NCBI RefSeq assembly: GCF_008831285.2
Contig: NC_045150.1
Coordinates: 2,740,001-2,804,000 of the forward strand
Origin: Nymphaea colorata
Lineage: Eukaryota; Streptophyta; Magnoliopsida; Nymphaeales; Nymphaeaceae
Direction: 5' to 3'
DNA: 64,000 nucleotides
The notes beneath the pieces are model-generated. The model did not search any database and had not been told where the DNA came from. It was given only the letters and a program-made list of their open reading frames with translations. This document shows, piece after piece, positions 1 to 12,000 of this stretch; position 1 is the stretch's first letter, and each line of letters opens with the position of its first letter. Both the position numbers and the translations under genes were made by a program.

Positions 1-84
1 GAAGAGGAAGTCCCTTGCAAAATGAAGATGAGAATGCCAACAGTCGTAGAAAAAACATCTGCTGAAGAAGCAGAATTCAACTAG
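1..84 (+). CDS. Possible 3' end of a gene running off the left edge
   Basis: Reading frame 1 is open from the first base to tandem TAG stops at 82-87. It encodes 27 charged residues rich in Glu and Lys, ending in Glu-Phe-Asn. The DNA turns AT-rich straight after the stop, as expected of a plant 3'UTR. The stretch is too short to recognise a family, and a 27-codon open frame can occur by chance. It is recorded as a candidate terminal exon only. Confidence 0.25.
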   Translation, partial: EEEVPCKMKMRMPTVVEKTSAEEAEFN

Positions 85-1635
85 TAGCTTCTCTGATGAA
101 CGGTTACAAAGTCGATATAAAGAAAAAAGAATGCATCTATTTTTGTCTGTTTTAGTAAGGATTCAAGTTTAAAAATTAGGATGCAGTCTTAGTTTAGGAA
201 TTAACTATTTACATACTAGTTCCTTTTCACTTGACTTTAGTGCAGGAACTAGTGTTATCTCTCTTTTTCACTTTGCTTTTTTAATTACTTCTTTTAGTCT
301 TCATCTATGGAAAAAGCTGTAGTTAAAATTAGTAACAGGCCAATAGTTGACCAAGGAGGGGTCATTGGGCACCTCTCACTTTTCCATTTTCGTGTTTTAG
401 TTTTTTTTTTCGACTGTAAGAAGCAGTCTAGGTAAGTACTAGTGCTCTCAAATAGTATAAGAATTCTAACTATTGACTAACATAGAATATAAGTGTATTA
501 TCAACTCTTCAATTTACAAGATTTTCCCCGGTGATATTATAGAACTATTAAAATAATTAATATCGTGAGCTTTCCCTATGCCCAGATATAGCCCAGACCG
601 ATGTTTGCGACTTACAGCCCCGAATTTTCTGGGTCTTTTTTTTCATGACGAGTTTGAAACTTTGAATAGCAGACAGTATCAGTCTACCGAATCACTGATA
701 CCCAAAAAGTCGTACGGTTGCAAATATGAACCAATTCGGGGCTCCTTACTGTTATTTTTGTACTCTCCTCCCACCAACTTGAGAATAAATCATTGAGATC
801 ATATTTTTGTTCTCAGAGTCCAAGTTTACTAACTTCACCAGCTCTGTCCATTTGAGAAAAGCCTAGGCAAGTCACAATGAAGATTCGTAGGCTCTAAATT
901 TGACGCATGCAGTAATCTTCAAGTCTATGGTTTTGCAATTGAGAATAAAATTTCTCTGCAACAAGGGTTGGAACGTTTTGAAAAGTTTTATTTCATACAA
1001 CAAATAAGGCCAGGTTAAGAAGCAGTACCGTGCACACATTGTGCTTTTATCTACGATCAAAGCAAGATGAAGTTCTCTCCAAGATGCAGCAGGGTACGAG
1101 CGAGTCTACATTCATGAATAACAGCAAAGAATGGGAAAGTTAAGCCGTGACTCCACTCGACCCCCCCTTCACAGTTGGTTTCTTTCATTATGAAAAAAAA
1201 GAAAGAAAATAAACTGAAGAAAAGAAAGCCTTCCAAAAGTTACAGTATTGCACTAAAATTATCGGATGATTAAACAATTAAACAAAGAAAGGTTTTTCAC
1301 AGAGAGAGAGAAAGAGGGAGAGAGATCAATTCTCATATTTACTATCAGACTGTCACCAGTAAAGTATGAGTTCCTGTGGAATCTCTTGAAGTATTAAACT
1401 AGTACTGTACGGCAAATATCCATCGCAATAGAAAATTCTCATTTTCTACAATATAGAACCTAGTAACCCCAGCTAACCAACAAAATCATAATCCTCAAAG
1501 GCAACAACGCAAAACCAGGTTAAGACATAAATTACAACATTCATAGGGGTGCAAGAAAGATAAAAAAAGTTGAGAAGAATGAAAGAATGACAAAAAAGGA
1601 GAACACCTAGCCCCTTTCATGGTCCAAACTACTAA
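85..1635. other. Intergenic region downstream of the PMT gene
   Basis: No gene is visible. The part next to 1636 must hold the 3'UTR of the minus-strand methyltransferase gene. A candidate polyadenylation hexamer (AATAAA on the minus strand) lies near 986-991. A purine-rich GA stretch lies at about 1301-1325. The short open frames here show no family motif and no splice context. Confidence 0.5.
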
Positions 1636-4443
1636 CTACATAGAAGACGACCCTCCTGGCCTCCACATCATCTTCTGTGCACACAGAAGGCCCTCCTTAT
1701 CCTTTGAGTAAGTTAGTCGAACCTCCCAATGCAATGACTTAACCAAGTTCTGGATCTCATTGATGGTTTCCATATCATCGCGGACAATAATCTTGCCCTC
1801 TGGTCTCAGTATCCGATCAGTTTCGGCAACAACAGCAATTATGTTGCACCTACATAAAAAAATTCATGGCCATTTTATAAACACCAGATATGTCACCTAC
1901 GCCAGTCAGATCATAGTAATAAATCTCATTCCTATGAGGAATACTCAGATTCTCACGAATTTCTAATAATCTTGGTTCTTCTCAAAAAACCGTATGAGAA
2001 CATTAGCATTGCAATCTAAATCTCAATTGCATAAAAACATGAACAAAATATAAGATTATTAAAACTGGGAGAAATATGATCTCATTGTGCTAGTATTTTA
2101 AAGGTGCTCCTAAGAAAATACTATGCTTTCCTTGAGATTGTGCTAGTTTTACAACAGATAATAAAGAAAGGGTGTCTTTCAGAAAAGTAAGAACATGCGA
2201 TTCAGATAGGAAAGCACATAAAGATTATCATTAAGTAGTTGATGAAAAGGTAGCACTAGAACGAACTACGAGGCCAACTGTCATTGAAGATTAAGAGTAG
2301 ACAGAAGCCTTGAAGCAATGTCAGTAACTTGATTGCCTAAACTTCCTAAAAGATAACAATTTACCGTGTCTCATCATTACTCAAGAACCAAAGTTGGATT
2401 TGTTTCAACTGGTTGTGAATAATGCCTGATATAGCAAATTATTATCAACCATGGAAGAAGGTCCAGAAGCAAACAAACAGCTTGCCCCACAAAACTTGTG
2501 AAAAACAGGACCGCAAGTTGCTTCTGGTTAGATGTCCTTAAAATTTAGATTTTTAGTGTTTCATCCAATTTATTTAATATATGAGACAGACAGTAGGCTT
2601 AATCATAAATAAGAAATTAGGATCGTTGTCCTGCCTGTTTGGCTTAGGTAATATTTTAGTAACTCTTTTATGTCCAATTTCAACACTTCTTCAGCAAATT
2701 GATCACTTTTATGTTTCTTCATATATACGTGCATCGAGAGCATCATCACAAATACTTTTCTTCGGCTTTTACGGGTGAGCTTTTCTCAGGCATACAAGAA
2801 CATTGGATAAAAGTTCAAAAATAGCTACTGAAATGGTAAAAGGAACCCAAACAATGAGAACATATTAAAGAAATTTCTTTCTTTTGGTTGGGGTTGTTGT
2901 TGGGGGTGGGGGTGGGGAAGCTCAGGAAAATATTGCAACAAGTTCATGTTTTTTCATTTAACTTGTTTTTGACAATATCATCATTTTTTATAATAGTTGA
3001 GAGACAGAGAGAAATTCTAATGGTTAAAGAAATATTTAACATAATTAGCCTGCAAGGTTATGAGAAAGATAATCTATTCCAAACTAAGATTGATGTTAAA
3101 GCACATTTATTTGCCCCTCTCTATCTCATACACAAACAAAAGCACACATTAGTATGCCCACAGAGATACTTGTTCTATAAAATCATTTGCAGTCAAATTG
3201 AGTAAATTTATTCTTTTATTCAAACTAATTTTTACTTGATCTTTGGCACTTCTATGAGGGTTTCCATTCTCCAGTTGCAATTCAGTCTTTAAAGTTCACT
3301 ATATTATTGAGGCACACAATTCATTCAAGAATTGTATTGCAAGACCATGGTTATTCTAAGAACAAAGCTAAAGGATAAATTGGCCTATCAAAGAATAAGT
3401 CAAATACCTCTTTTTGAGATTCGAGAAAAGGTGATCTGCATGGAGAAGGTCATAGCTTCTTGGGTACGTACTGAAGGATTCACACCAATCATGATATATT
3501 CCGAAAAGTCCACGTTCATAAATTATGGGAAGAGTGTCTGCTGAGTCGATTGGCACAACATTCAGAACCCATACATTTAGATCTTTTAAGGCGGCAGCAA
3601 AACTGCAAAAGAATATCAAAATCATGATTAGACTTCGGAAAGACTGAAAACTGCCCTTGGATAATGGTGAGATGCAAGGAGATACACGGACAGTTCTAAG
3701 ATTGTGCATAGCATTTCAATCTTCATAAAAATTGAAAGTCACCATACTAAAGAAATATGCGACACAAGAAACTCTATATGCATGTCAGTGCTTGCATATG
3801 AAACCATTGGACATGCTATGCCAACTGCCAAGCACTTAATTTTCCTGTATAACAAGCTAAATACTTGAAATGATTCCAGTAGTTACCACAGAATTTATTT
3901 TTTGGATGGAACAAAATATTGTCCTTTTCCATACTTGATGTACTTGAAAGCATTTCAACTGGAAGACCTGTTTATCCTTGAGATTTATCAAGTTATCTTA
4001 TCAGCGTAACTAATACTTTGTCAGTGTATGCCTAAAAGGCTACAATATATTTCATACTGAAATCTAGAGAAACACAGCATGCTTCAGTACAATCTGCTTA
4101 ACGTGGATGTGCACAACAGGGCCCAATCTATGTCCTAAATGGCCAGCTTATTGGACACTGCAAAATCATAATTACATGTTAAGAAAGCTAATTCTCTTTC
4201 TTGCAGTTTTTAAGTTCTTCAACATAATGGAGAGATCAACAGCAACCCAATAGAGCACATTCAAAAATTAATAACTGAAACTCCAGTTGGAAATGTGGTT
4301 GCCACTCTGCAACAACGACATCAAATGCCCTAAATCCATACAAATCTCAAACAGACAGTGGCTGCTATGCATCTACTAGATGATTGATGCATATACTACA
4401 TCGCACATGCATGGAATGAGAAAGAGAGAGAGCGAGAGAGAGA

Positions 4444-4474
<31 letters not shown>

Positions 4475-5292
4475 TAACCAACCCTCCATACACAGCTCTC
4501 ATGTCCATGACATTCCTGACAGTGGACCAGTTGATTCCCAGACCTTTCAAGTATGACTTGTTCACAACATGTTTCCAATGTTCATAGTCTGCTTTGAAGT
4601 CCTCAGGAGCAGGCCTGCCATAAACTCCAGTCTGAGAAGTAGACAACCAATAAGGTGGTTTCTCCAGCCTAAGGGGCCATTGCTCAGGCCATTGTGATCC
4701 TCGCTCTGTTGAATCCACAGGCACCTTATGCATACATGCTTGCAGTGGCACATACCTGTGAAATCAATTTAAAGAATTCAAATCTGGAAGTAATGTAACA
4801 AACGGGAACAGAAAGCAGTTGAATACCATGACGCATTCGGATCATCTGTTTCTTGACACATTGGAGGTTTACTCTCCTTCCTGCTCTCGTAGCATTCATT
4901 AGAAGTGGGCTTCTGATAAATTGCAGCACCAACTTCGTTCAACCTGTCGTTCTTGATACTCTTAACATCCCAGCACATAGCCTTTGTAAGAATTTTCATT
5001 TCTGTTCCAGTTGTACCATAATGAGAAATTTCAAGCATCAGCATCTATGATAAAAACAACACATACTGAAGCAGCGGCCCTAGAAAGTCAGCTAGACATG
5101 GGAAACAAACCAACCAGCTTGCCTCGGCCCTCAGCTTCATTCAGCTAGATGAATGATTCCTGATCTTCAATGAAGGCTCGAAAAGCCAAAGTCAGCACAC
5201 TCACCAGAGAAAATGAGTCAAGTGGCAGCAGTGACTGTTTGACTCAATTGACCTGATATAGGCCTTATGTACATTATGCATGTAATACTGTA

Positions 5293-5357
<65 letters not shown>

Positions 5358-8300
5358 TACATACGTACATACATATATACATACATACATACATACATAC
5401 ATACATACAAACATACATATATATGCATGTCTATGCATATACGTATGTATTTATGTACCTGTTATTTCAATTTATAAAGATCACCTTTAAAACAACTTGT
5501 TTTAGGAAATGAGCTGCTTGGCTCAGCTTCTTAAATAATCATGAATCATGTTTGAATGCTGTCACCCTCAAAGAACAAGCTGGAAAAAGATGGTTCGTTA
5601 AGATTATTTAAAGGCCAAGCACGTATTAGACTCAGAAAACCAGGCAAAGTCCTAAATCCTTGAACTACCTTAGACACTATATATTAGATACCGACATTGA
5701 GATGAATTATACAGTATATTTAAAGAAATGTTTGCTTTACTCAACATTCAGGTTATAAAAAATTGAGGAACGAATCCTTATAGTTAACAGAATAGGGTTT
5801 ACCTCTCCATATTTCAGCATCTTCTTGATCCTTGTCATGTTGATAAACTGGGGTAGCTGACCAAACAAAATAACCACCCGGACGTAACACCCGATTCAGC
5901 TCCAACAGAAGTTTACCACCTGTGAGACACATGATCAGCTTTTCAGGTTGGCAGGATAAATGAAAGGCAACTAAAAAAGAATGTTAAGCACCCAAACAGT
6001 GAAAGGACGATACACTAACAATGCTGCCACCATAAGCATCGATCATTCTTGGAAGAATTTTCATATTAGTCCCCACCTTATGAGTCATCAACATATCTAT
6101 ACATTACCTTTCAATTACCATTCCAATTTTTCTAATGGGAAGTGGGAACTCAATTTCTTCTATTGACATGATATGTAATAATACATACCCTTTGCTAAGA
6201 GTAAGAGTACTTTAAGCTGCTACCCCTGGTAACTGACAGAAGGTTTGATTTGTCTTAAAACCACAGATATCAGGGACGTACTTGTTGACCAAATTTAGGT
6301 ATGGATGGACTTATTAATCACTCAAAAAACATGGACTAGTTTGGAAATAATTCTTCTGCAGAAAAATTGCAGAAAATCAATATTTTCTAGTACTATATCA
6401 TTGTTTCAAATTAGTTCTTTTATATTTTTGTTGTAAATGAAAATGACAACCCACACTGACCAATATTGGCATGGCTCAGTACTTCCTCTCCTCATTTTTA
6501 TAAGCAGATGATCTGATATTATTTATCAATACAGGTGTTAGATATCGGGTGCAGGATTGTGGGTCGGATCCATGGGACTGACCCAAAACATCCATTACTA
6601 AGGCCGATGGCCAGAATGGAGGGCATTGCAACCTTGAGAGCGTCTTATCTCTGAGAGGAAGAAGCCCTAATCTGGGATTACGGGGTGTGTGTGTGTGTGT
6701 TTGCCATCTGAGGGTTTTCTCTTGTAAGGGGTTGGTCAGCTAGCAGGGGGCTAACAACAGGCCATTATAGACTCAAAAAGAATATATATATATATATATA
6801 TATATATTACTGCTAAAGAAAATGAGGAAAAGGAAAGAAACAAGAATGATATCATTGACGGAGAAGCAACCACCTTCAATGTGCCATGGAACCCTGCAAC
6901 GTGCACAGTGGACAATATCAAACACCTTGCTTGGAAAGGGCAACCTCTGAGTGCCCATAACAGCAGATATTGCTGGAATTCCCCGTTCAAGAGCAAACTG
7001 AACTTGAGCTTCATGCTCGTCCTTAGGAGCAAATGACATTGTAATCACATTGTTGTCGAAAAGATAACCCCCAAAACTGGCAACACCACATCCAACATCC
7101 AAAATCACTCGAGTCCTTTTTCCCCAAGCAATGTTAGGCACCATCTGCAAAAAACCATGCCATTCCCATCTATAAAGTTTACTTACCAGCACAACCATTC
7201 CACATCAACTGGGTGATTGGAAATAAAGATTACTATTGTTGTGTGTGCAAGTTTGCGTCTAAGCATGTAAAGAAAGAAATGAAATCATTTCTTGCATCGG
7301 TATATAACAAAACTAGCAATTCCATGGATGCACCTGTTCCCAGCTTCATGTGAAAGCTATGTCACACAGGCTGTGCACCGGTACGACATTTTTCAAAAAA
7401 GACCATGGGCATGGTTGCAGCGAATATATATATATATATATATATAACATTAAAATTGTCCAGAAGCAACAAATTAATAATTAATAATTAACAAGCCAGC
7501 ATTCTATAGATGATTCAACAGAAAAAAAAAAGAAAGCGGACTGTAGGTTGTGCACCTGAGCCACACCCACAACTGAGTCCTGTCCATTTGGATGCAGTGA
7601 CTGTTTTCAAGAGTGCATGTGACTTAGTGGGAAAGATGCAGACAATGTTTTTCAAATGATAAATACTAAGTCAGCTTTAGGAAGATTGAAAGTTCAACAG
7701 CTAGAAAAGCCAGGCTGCAAAGGGGCCAAAAGGTTCTAGGAGGATGTTGAGAAGGAATAATAGGGTAATGTGTAGGTAAATATTCACCCAAGAAAAAAAT
7801 CAGTTAGGATACAGTAGACATGTAAGGAAGTACTTTACAAATGACTATAGGAAATGATCGAGTTGTTGCACATATTGTTCACCTCCTGTATAAAGTCAAT
7901 ATAATGCTGAGCTCCATTCTTGAATTGAGTCCCACCACCAGGAAATATGAGATGCTCCCCACTGACCTTGACCCAGTTTTGGTGGCCTTTAACTTCCGCA
8001 AGTAACGTGTGAGGCACATTATGGTACCATATCTGCAATGCAAAATACAGTAGACCATGAAAAAGAAAATTCTTGTGCAGAAGAAACTTCAACCTGAGAT
8101 GACTCAGTTTCCAATTACGACCAATACTGCTTCTCTATTGTGACCCATGTTGTAAAATGCACTAGGGAATGGGACGTCAGAAAAGGGACCAGGTGTTGTC
8201 TAGTCATGGGACTAGGCAGGGCCAAAGAAGGCCAAAAACAGTAAAAAGAAGAAGAAGAAGAATTTTTTCAGCTTGGTGCATGGGTACTATAGCAGTATAG

Positions 8301-9521
8301 CCTAGCTTAAAAGGTGGTTGCCTAGGGCCTAGGCATGCTTTTGGCTATATAGATTACGACCATGTGCTTAACATCCAGCTCTACATGAAACAGCTAGAAA
8401 AAATTGCACCTAAAGCTCTAACACCGCACCTTATCTCTGCTTTTGGGCCATTCAATTGATCTTTTATACCCTTTAGGAAGAGGTACAACACAAGTGGGGG
8501 CTGGATCAGGACAGTGTCTTTCTCTATGTTCATAGTGTTTTGTTGTTCGCAGATGCTTAATGGCTTCTTCATTGTCAAGACAGGGAATATAATCAGCACC
8601 GGTTGTCACGTTACAAAGTTTCCAAGTATACATAGGAGTTTCCCCTTTAACATTCGCTCCCTTGTCGACAGCTTGATCCCTTGATAGTTCTTGAACATCC
8701 TTCTCTTTCTCTGACTCTGTCGCTTGTGTCTTCCATGTGCCAGTCTGTATGTTGGTCTCGTTTAAGATTTCTGATTGTGCAGGATCTGGATAAGACTCAC
8801 TTGGGTCCTGTTCCCTGTTCTCCTCAGATTGAGATGCTCGTTTTTCATTCTTTTCAGTTCTATCGGGATTACTTTTCGTTGCTTCACCACCACTTTCTGT
8901 TCCAGGAAGGTACTTGGAACTATCATATTCATCAGTCTGATCTTGCTTTCTCCCTTGACCTTTCTGGTTCACCTCATTTCTTATGCGGCCTGAGTTGACA
9001 CCCTCTGAAGCTGGTTCATCAGGATTACCCCCTGGTTGCTCTTCAGTCTGAGATGGCTGCTGCTCACTAGTCACAAATTCTTGTTGTGGATTCTTATCTT
9101 GGGCATCTATTTGCCCACCTGAATCTGTTTCTGTACTTTCACTTTTTGTGTCTTCAGTAGAATCACCATTATTTATCAAATTGTTTTCTTCGTGGACCTC
9201 TTGATTTGGTCTTTCTTCTAGTCTTTCAACATTGTCTGGTGCCTCTTCCACCTGGGATGGTGTCTCATTGTTTGTCTGAGTTGCTTCTGAAGATAGACCC
9301 CCAGAGGCATCTTCAAATGTCCTCGATGAATCTGAAATTTGATCTTTCATGTCTATCTTCGTTTCCGATGGCACATGTATGGTCTGAATGGGAGTTATGG
9401 AGGAGGACGTCATCATCCAGACCCCAATCAAGCATAGTGCCACAAAAACAACCAATACCACTGTCGAGCCATAAGGTGAGGACGATTTCCTCTCCCCTCG
9501 AGGGTTCTTCCCAAAAGCCAT
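1636..9521 (-). CDS. PMT26-like: Probable pectin methyltransferase, PMT24/25/26 type (DUF248), 8 exons
   Basis: Putative S-adenosylmethionine-dependent methyltransferase of plant Golgi, family DUF248 (QUASIMODO2-related), thought to methylate wall pectin. Exons, read on the minus strand: 9521-8430, 8032-7883, 7144-6874, 5919-5803, 5001-4827, 4755-4483, 3602-3408 and 1849-1636. The total is 2487 bp, or 828 residues, normal for PMT24-26. All seven introns are GT-AG and the frame holds across every joint. Residues 1-18 are a basic cytosolic tail. Residues 19-37 are a single membrane anchor ending WMM (type II topology). Then comes a long acidic Ser/Glu/Gln linker to about residue 300, and the catalytic domain. 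The SAM motif [12 protein letters not shown] is at 429-440 in exon 3. [13 protein letters not shown] spans the exon 3/4 joint, and the [19 protein letters not shown] and [11 protein letters not shown] motifs follow. Exon 7 carries VVPIDS, YERGLFG and [11 protein letters not shown]. Exon 8 ends after the conserved EGLL motif. The subfamily (24, 25, 26 or 27) is inferred from the anchor and the length. It appears intact and functional. Confidence 0.95.
4422..4474. repeat. (AG)n microsatellite at the intron 6 donor of PMT
   Basis: A slightly interrupted run of AG dinucleotides (CT in the gene sense). It starts only 8 bases inside intron 6, next to a weak donor (GTTGGT). Confidence 0.95.
5294..5450. 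repeat. Compound microsatellite in PMT intron 4
   Basis: Consecutive blocks of (CT)n, (AT)n, (AC)n and then degenerate (ATAC)n. It lies wholly inside intron 4 (5802-5002) of the PMT gene. Confidence 0.95.
6781..6808. repeat. (AT)n microsatellite in PMT intron 3
   Basis: About 14 AT units, with a short (GT)n tract roughly 80 bases before it (about 6686-6701). The intervening sequence looks like an unidentified repeat remnant. Confidence 0.9.
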
Positions 9522-10900
9522 TTTGCATCAATAATTTGATGAATCACAATTTCATAGATTCTCCACTAAATTAACTGTACCAGAAAAAAAAAATTCCAAC
9601 TCATTTGATATAATGCTGGCATAAAAATTGCAATGGAAAGCATGAGCACAACAACAAATGAGCTATTCAAAAATTATAAGACAATTGACAGAAGATGACT
9701 GAATTTGGATGATCTGAACAATTGTCATATGGATGTTGCCTTTGCCTTTACGATGAAAACAAAACTCTTGAGTATGTTTAACAACTGAAAGGATAATTGA
9801 TAATCACCAACTAGTCTCAATGAACAGCATAGTCACCAATATCGGTGACAGCTAACAATATAATGATTTTAACATTTTCCTTTGATGGATAAATTCCATC
9901 GACACAGTCGTTTATAAAATATTTTTCAAGCATAACAATGTTTTATGAACTAGTGTACTAATGAAAAGGGAATTTTGAATACCATTTTTTTATCCTTCGG
10001 AATAGCAAACATGTTTTAGTTAACAAATCACTTCCAACGTATGATCAGTTGCGCCATGTGCCTCAAAAATCAATGGCTTGCAGATACAAAATTTCATGAT
10101 CATTGTGTATGTTTACTTGGATTGCTTGATAACCAAACTATCACAATGGTATCTAAAATAAAATTCATTTCTCGTCAATAATTTCCTGTAAACAAACAAA
10201 TGTGTCAATATGGATGCCCCTCATTATTTAAGATCTGTTCGAGTTGACTAGAACTGAAGCAACTAAGTGAGTCTGATCAAAACTCAAAAACTTACATATT
10301 TCGAAAGAGGAACTCAGCCAGCTCCCAGGAAACCCACCGAAATAAGCTTCACCAACTCAAACGGATCAAATGCATTCTCCAACGAAAGATACCAAAGCCC
10401 CAAAGCAAGGCTCACCGGAAAGGCGAGCTGGAATCCATCAAAGTTGAATTCTGCAAAGAAATTTTCAAAAAAAAAACTGAAATATCTTCCAATCTAATCA
10501 GCAAACTCCGCTTTACGAGCAAAAAACATTCCAGCAAAGCCTAAACATTCACTAAATACACGTAAAGCACAAGAAAACTCCAGAATCTCCTTGGCTTCAC
10601 CTAAAGAATTCTGCTCTAACCGGAAAAGACACCAGAAAATCCAGATTTCAAGGTAAAGAACGGGAGATGGTGCCCGACGGGGAGTGCTAAAAACCACTTA
10701 GAAACGTGGGCAGCAGAAATCTGATGAGGGCAGTGAAGCAAAAATAGGAGGGCCCTTCTCCTACCTCGCATGGCGGAGCTTCTCGGCCTCGTCGACCTCG
10801 GAGAGAAAGGTGGAGAAGACGAGTCGGTCTCCTTTCCAAATTTAACAACGGCTGAGAGCAAAACGTGGAGAGCTCGAGAAGCGGAGAGCTTTTATCTATT
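9522..10900 (-). promoter_or_regulatory. Inferred 5'UTR, 5'UTR intron and core promoter of the PMT gene
   Basis: Read on the minus strand. A TATA-like AGATAAAAGC lies near 10890-10900. Then comes a CT-rich, GC-richer leader. A good donor (GAG|GTAGGAG, exon end 10765) pairs with a strong acceptor at 9576-9575, which is a long T tract followed by TGGTACAG. This would give a 5'UTR intron of about 1.19 kb (10764-9575) and a second leader exon 9574-9522 running into the start codon. The spliced leader would carry an eight-codon upstream ORF: ATG at 10771-10769, with its stop TGA inside the second leader exon. All of this is inferred from signals. A simpler unspliced leader near 9600 remains possible. 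Confidence 0.5.
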
Positions 10901-10930
10901 TTCCTTCCTTTTTCTATTCAATAAAAACAA

Positions 10931-11096
10931 AAGTATATGTAATTTTGGAACTCAACGGCCACATGAAGAGCGGTTGCATTTTGGAGGGATACATCATACA
11001 AGCAGCCAGGCAGGCCGTAAGCCTGCAGTTCATTTGGATCGGTTCCGGTCTAATTTCTATAACCGATCCATTAATTCGATTGAAGCCAAACGTTCT

Positions 11097-11148
<52 letters not shown>

Positions 11149-11814
11149 CTGCTAATATATAAATAAATAATTTGTGGAAATGGGAGTAAGACCTCGACTT
11201 CTAACTACGCATTTTTCATTGAAATTTTTTCATATTGACCCCCTGACTAATTGGCTATGTTTCAGGTTCTTTTTTTTTTTTTTTTTCAAGTTTTTCCAAA
11301 TCTATGATTCACTTTCCCTTAGCTTGGACCAAGCCCATTCTTAAGGTTAAGAACCATGTTAAGGGGCTACCATAACAAAACCGTAAGCAGGTTAGATGCT
11401 TATAGCTGCTTGAAGTTGTTTAAATCATCTTTTATAACTGCTTCATTATATCATGTAGGACTGAGCTTCTTGACGAAAGAATTAAAATACGATTACAAGC
11501 TGGTGTTAAAAATATGATTAAAAACGACAGATTAGGTCATACCATAGAGATTGACTTGTTAAAATTAGATAACTGAGACAGAACTTAATTAATCGATGTT
11601 GTTATAATTGAAGGCAAGCAATTGTAATGGCACGAGAGATTTATGACAACATTTTTAGCGAGTCTCTGCTTAAGGGCAGTGACAGGCTAATAAAATCCTG
11701 CAAGGGGCAAAGCCAGCAAGGAAATTCTCTTATTACTCTTGTGTCAATTACTTAAGGGGAGTTGATTGAATATAAAATGGTCATTAATCACGAGATTCCA
11801 TGATGGAGTGAGTC
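10931..11814. other. Intergenic, with (AT)n tract at 11099-11146
   Basis: No gene is visible. The main landmark is an (AT)24 microsatellite at 11099-11146. A poly(T) run lies at about 11269-11287. Confidence 0.6.
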
Positions 11815-12000
11815 CTTTAGGCCCTGTTTGATATCTAGGTGAAATTTGGAACGTTAATGTTACCATGGAAAAAAATCCATGGTAAAAGGTCAGACCTCAG
11901 TGAAAAGTTATCCTCTGCAAGGTAAAATTACCCTGTTCCATCTAATTTACCATGGTAATTTTTCCTGCGTGTGATTTGAAAAGGGAAAGCCGTAAAAAAA
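11815..12000. mobile_element. MITE-like hairpin element
   Basis: The stretch opens with GGCCCTGTTTGATA, a common start of plant non-autonomous DNA elements. It holds a perfect 10-bp inverted repeat: TTACCATGGA at 11860-11869 and TCCATGGTAA at 11876-11885. The same core recurs as the palindrome TTACCATGGTAA at 11947-11958. No clear right terminus or target-site duplication was found, so the limits are approximate. Confidence 0.4.

Noticed and set aside
8681-9574. Plus-strand open frames of 72-122 codons
   Set aside because: They are antisense shadows of the large first exon of the minus-strand PMT gene, which has clear family motifs.
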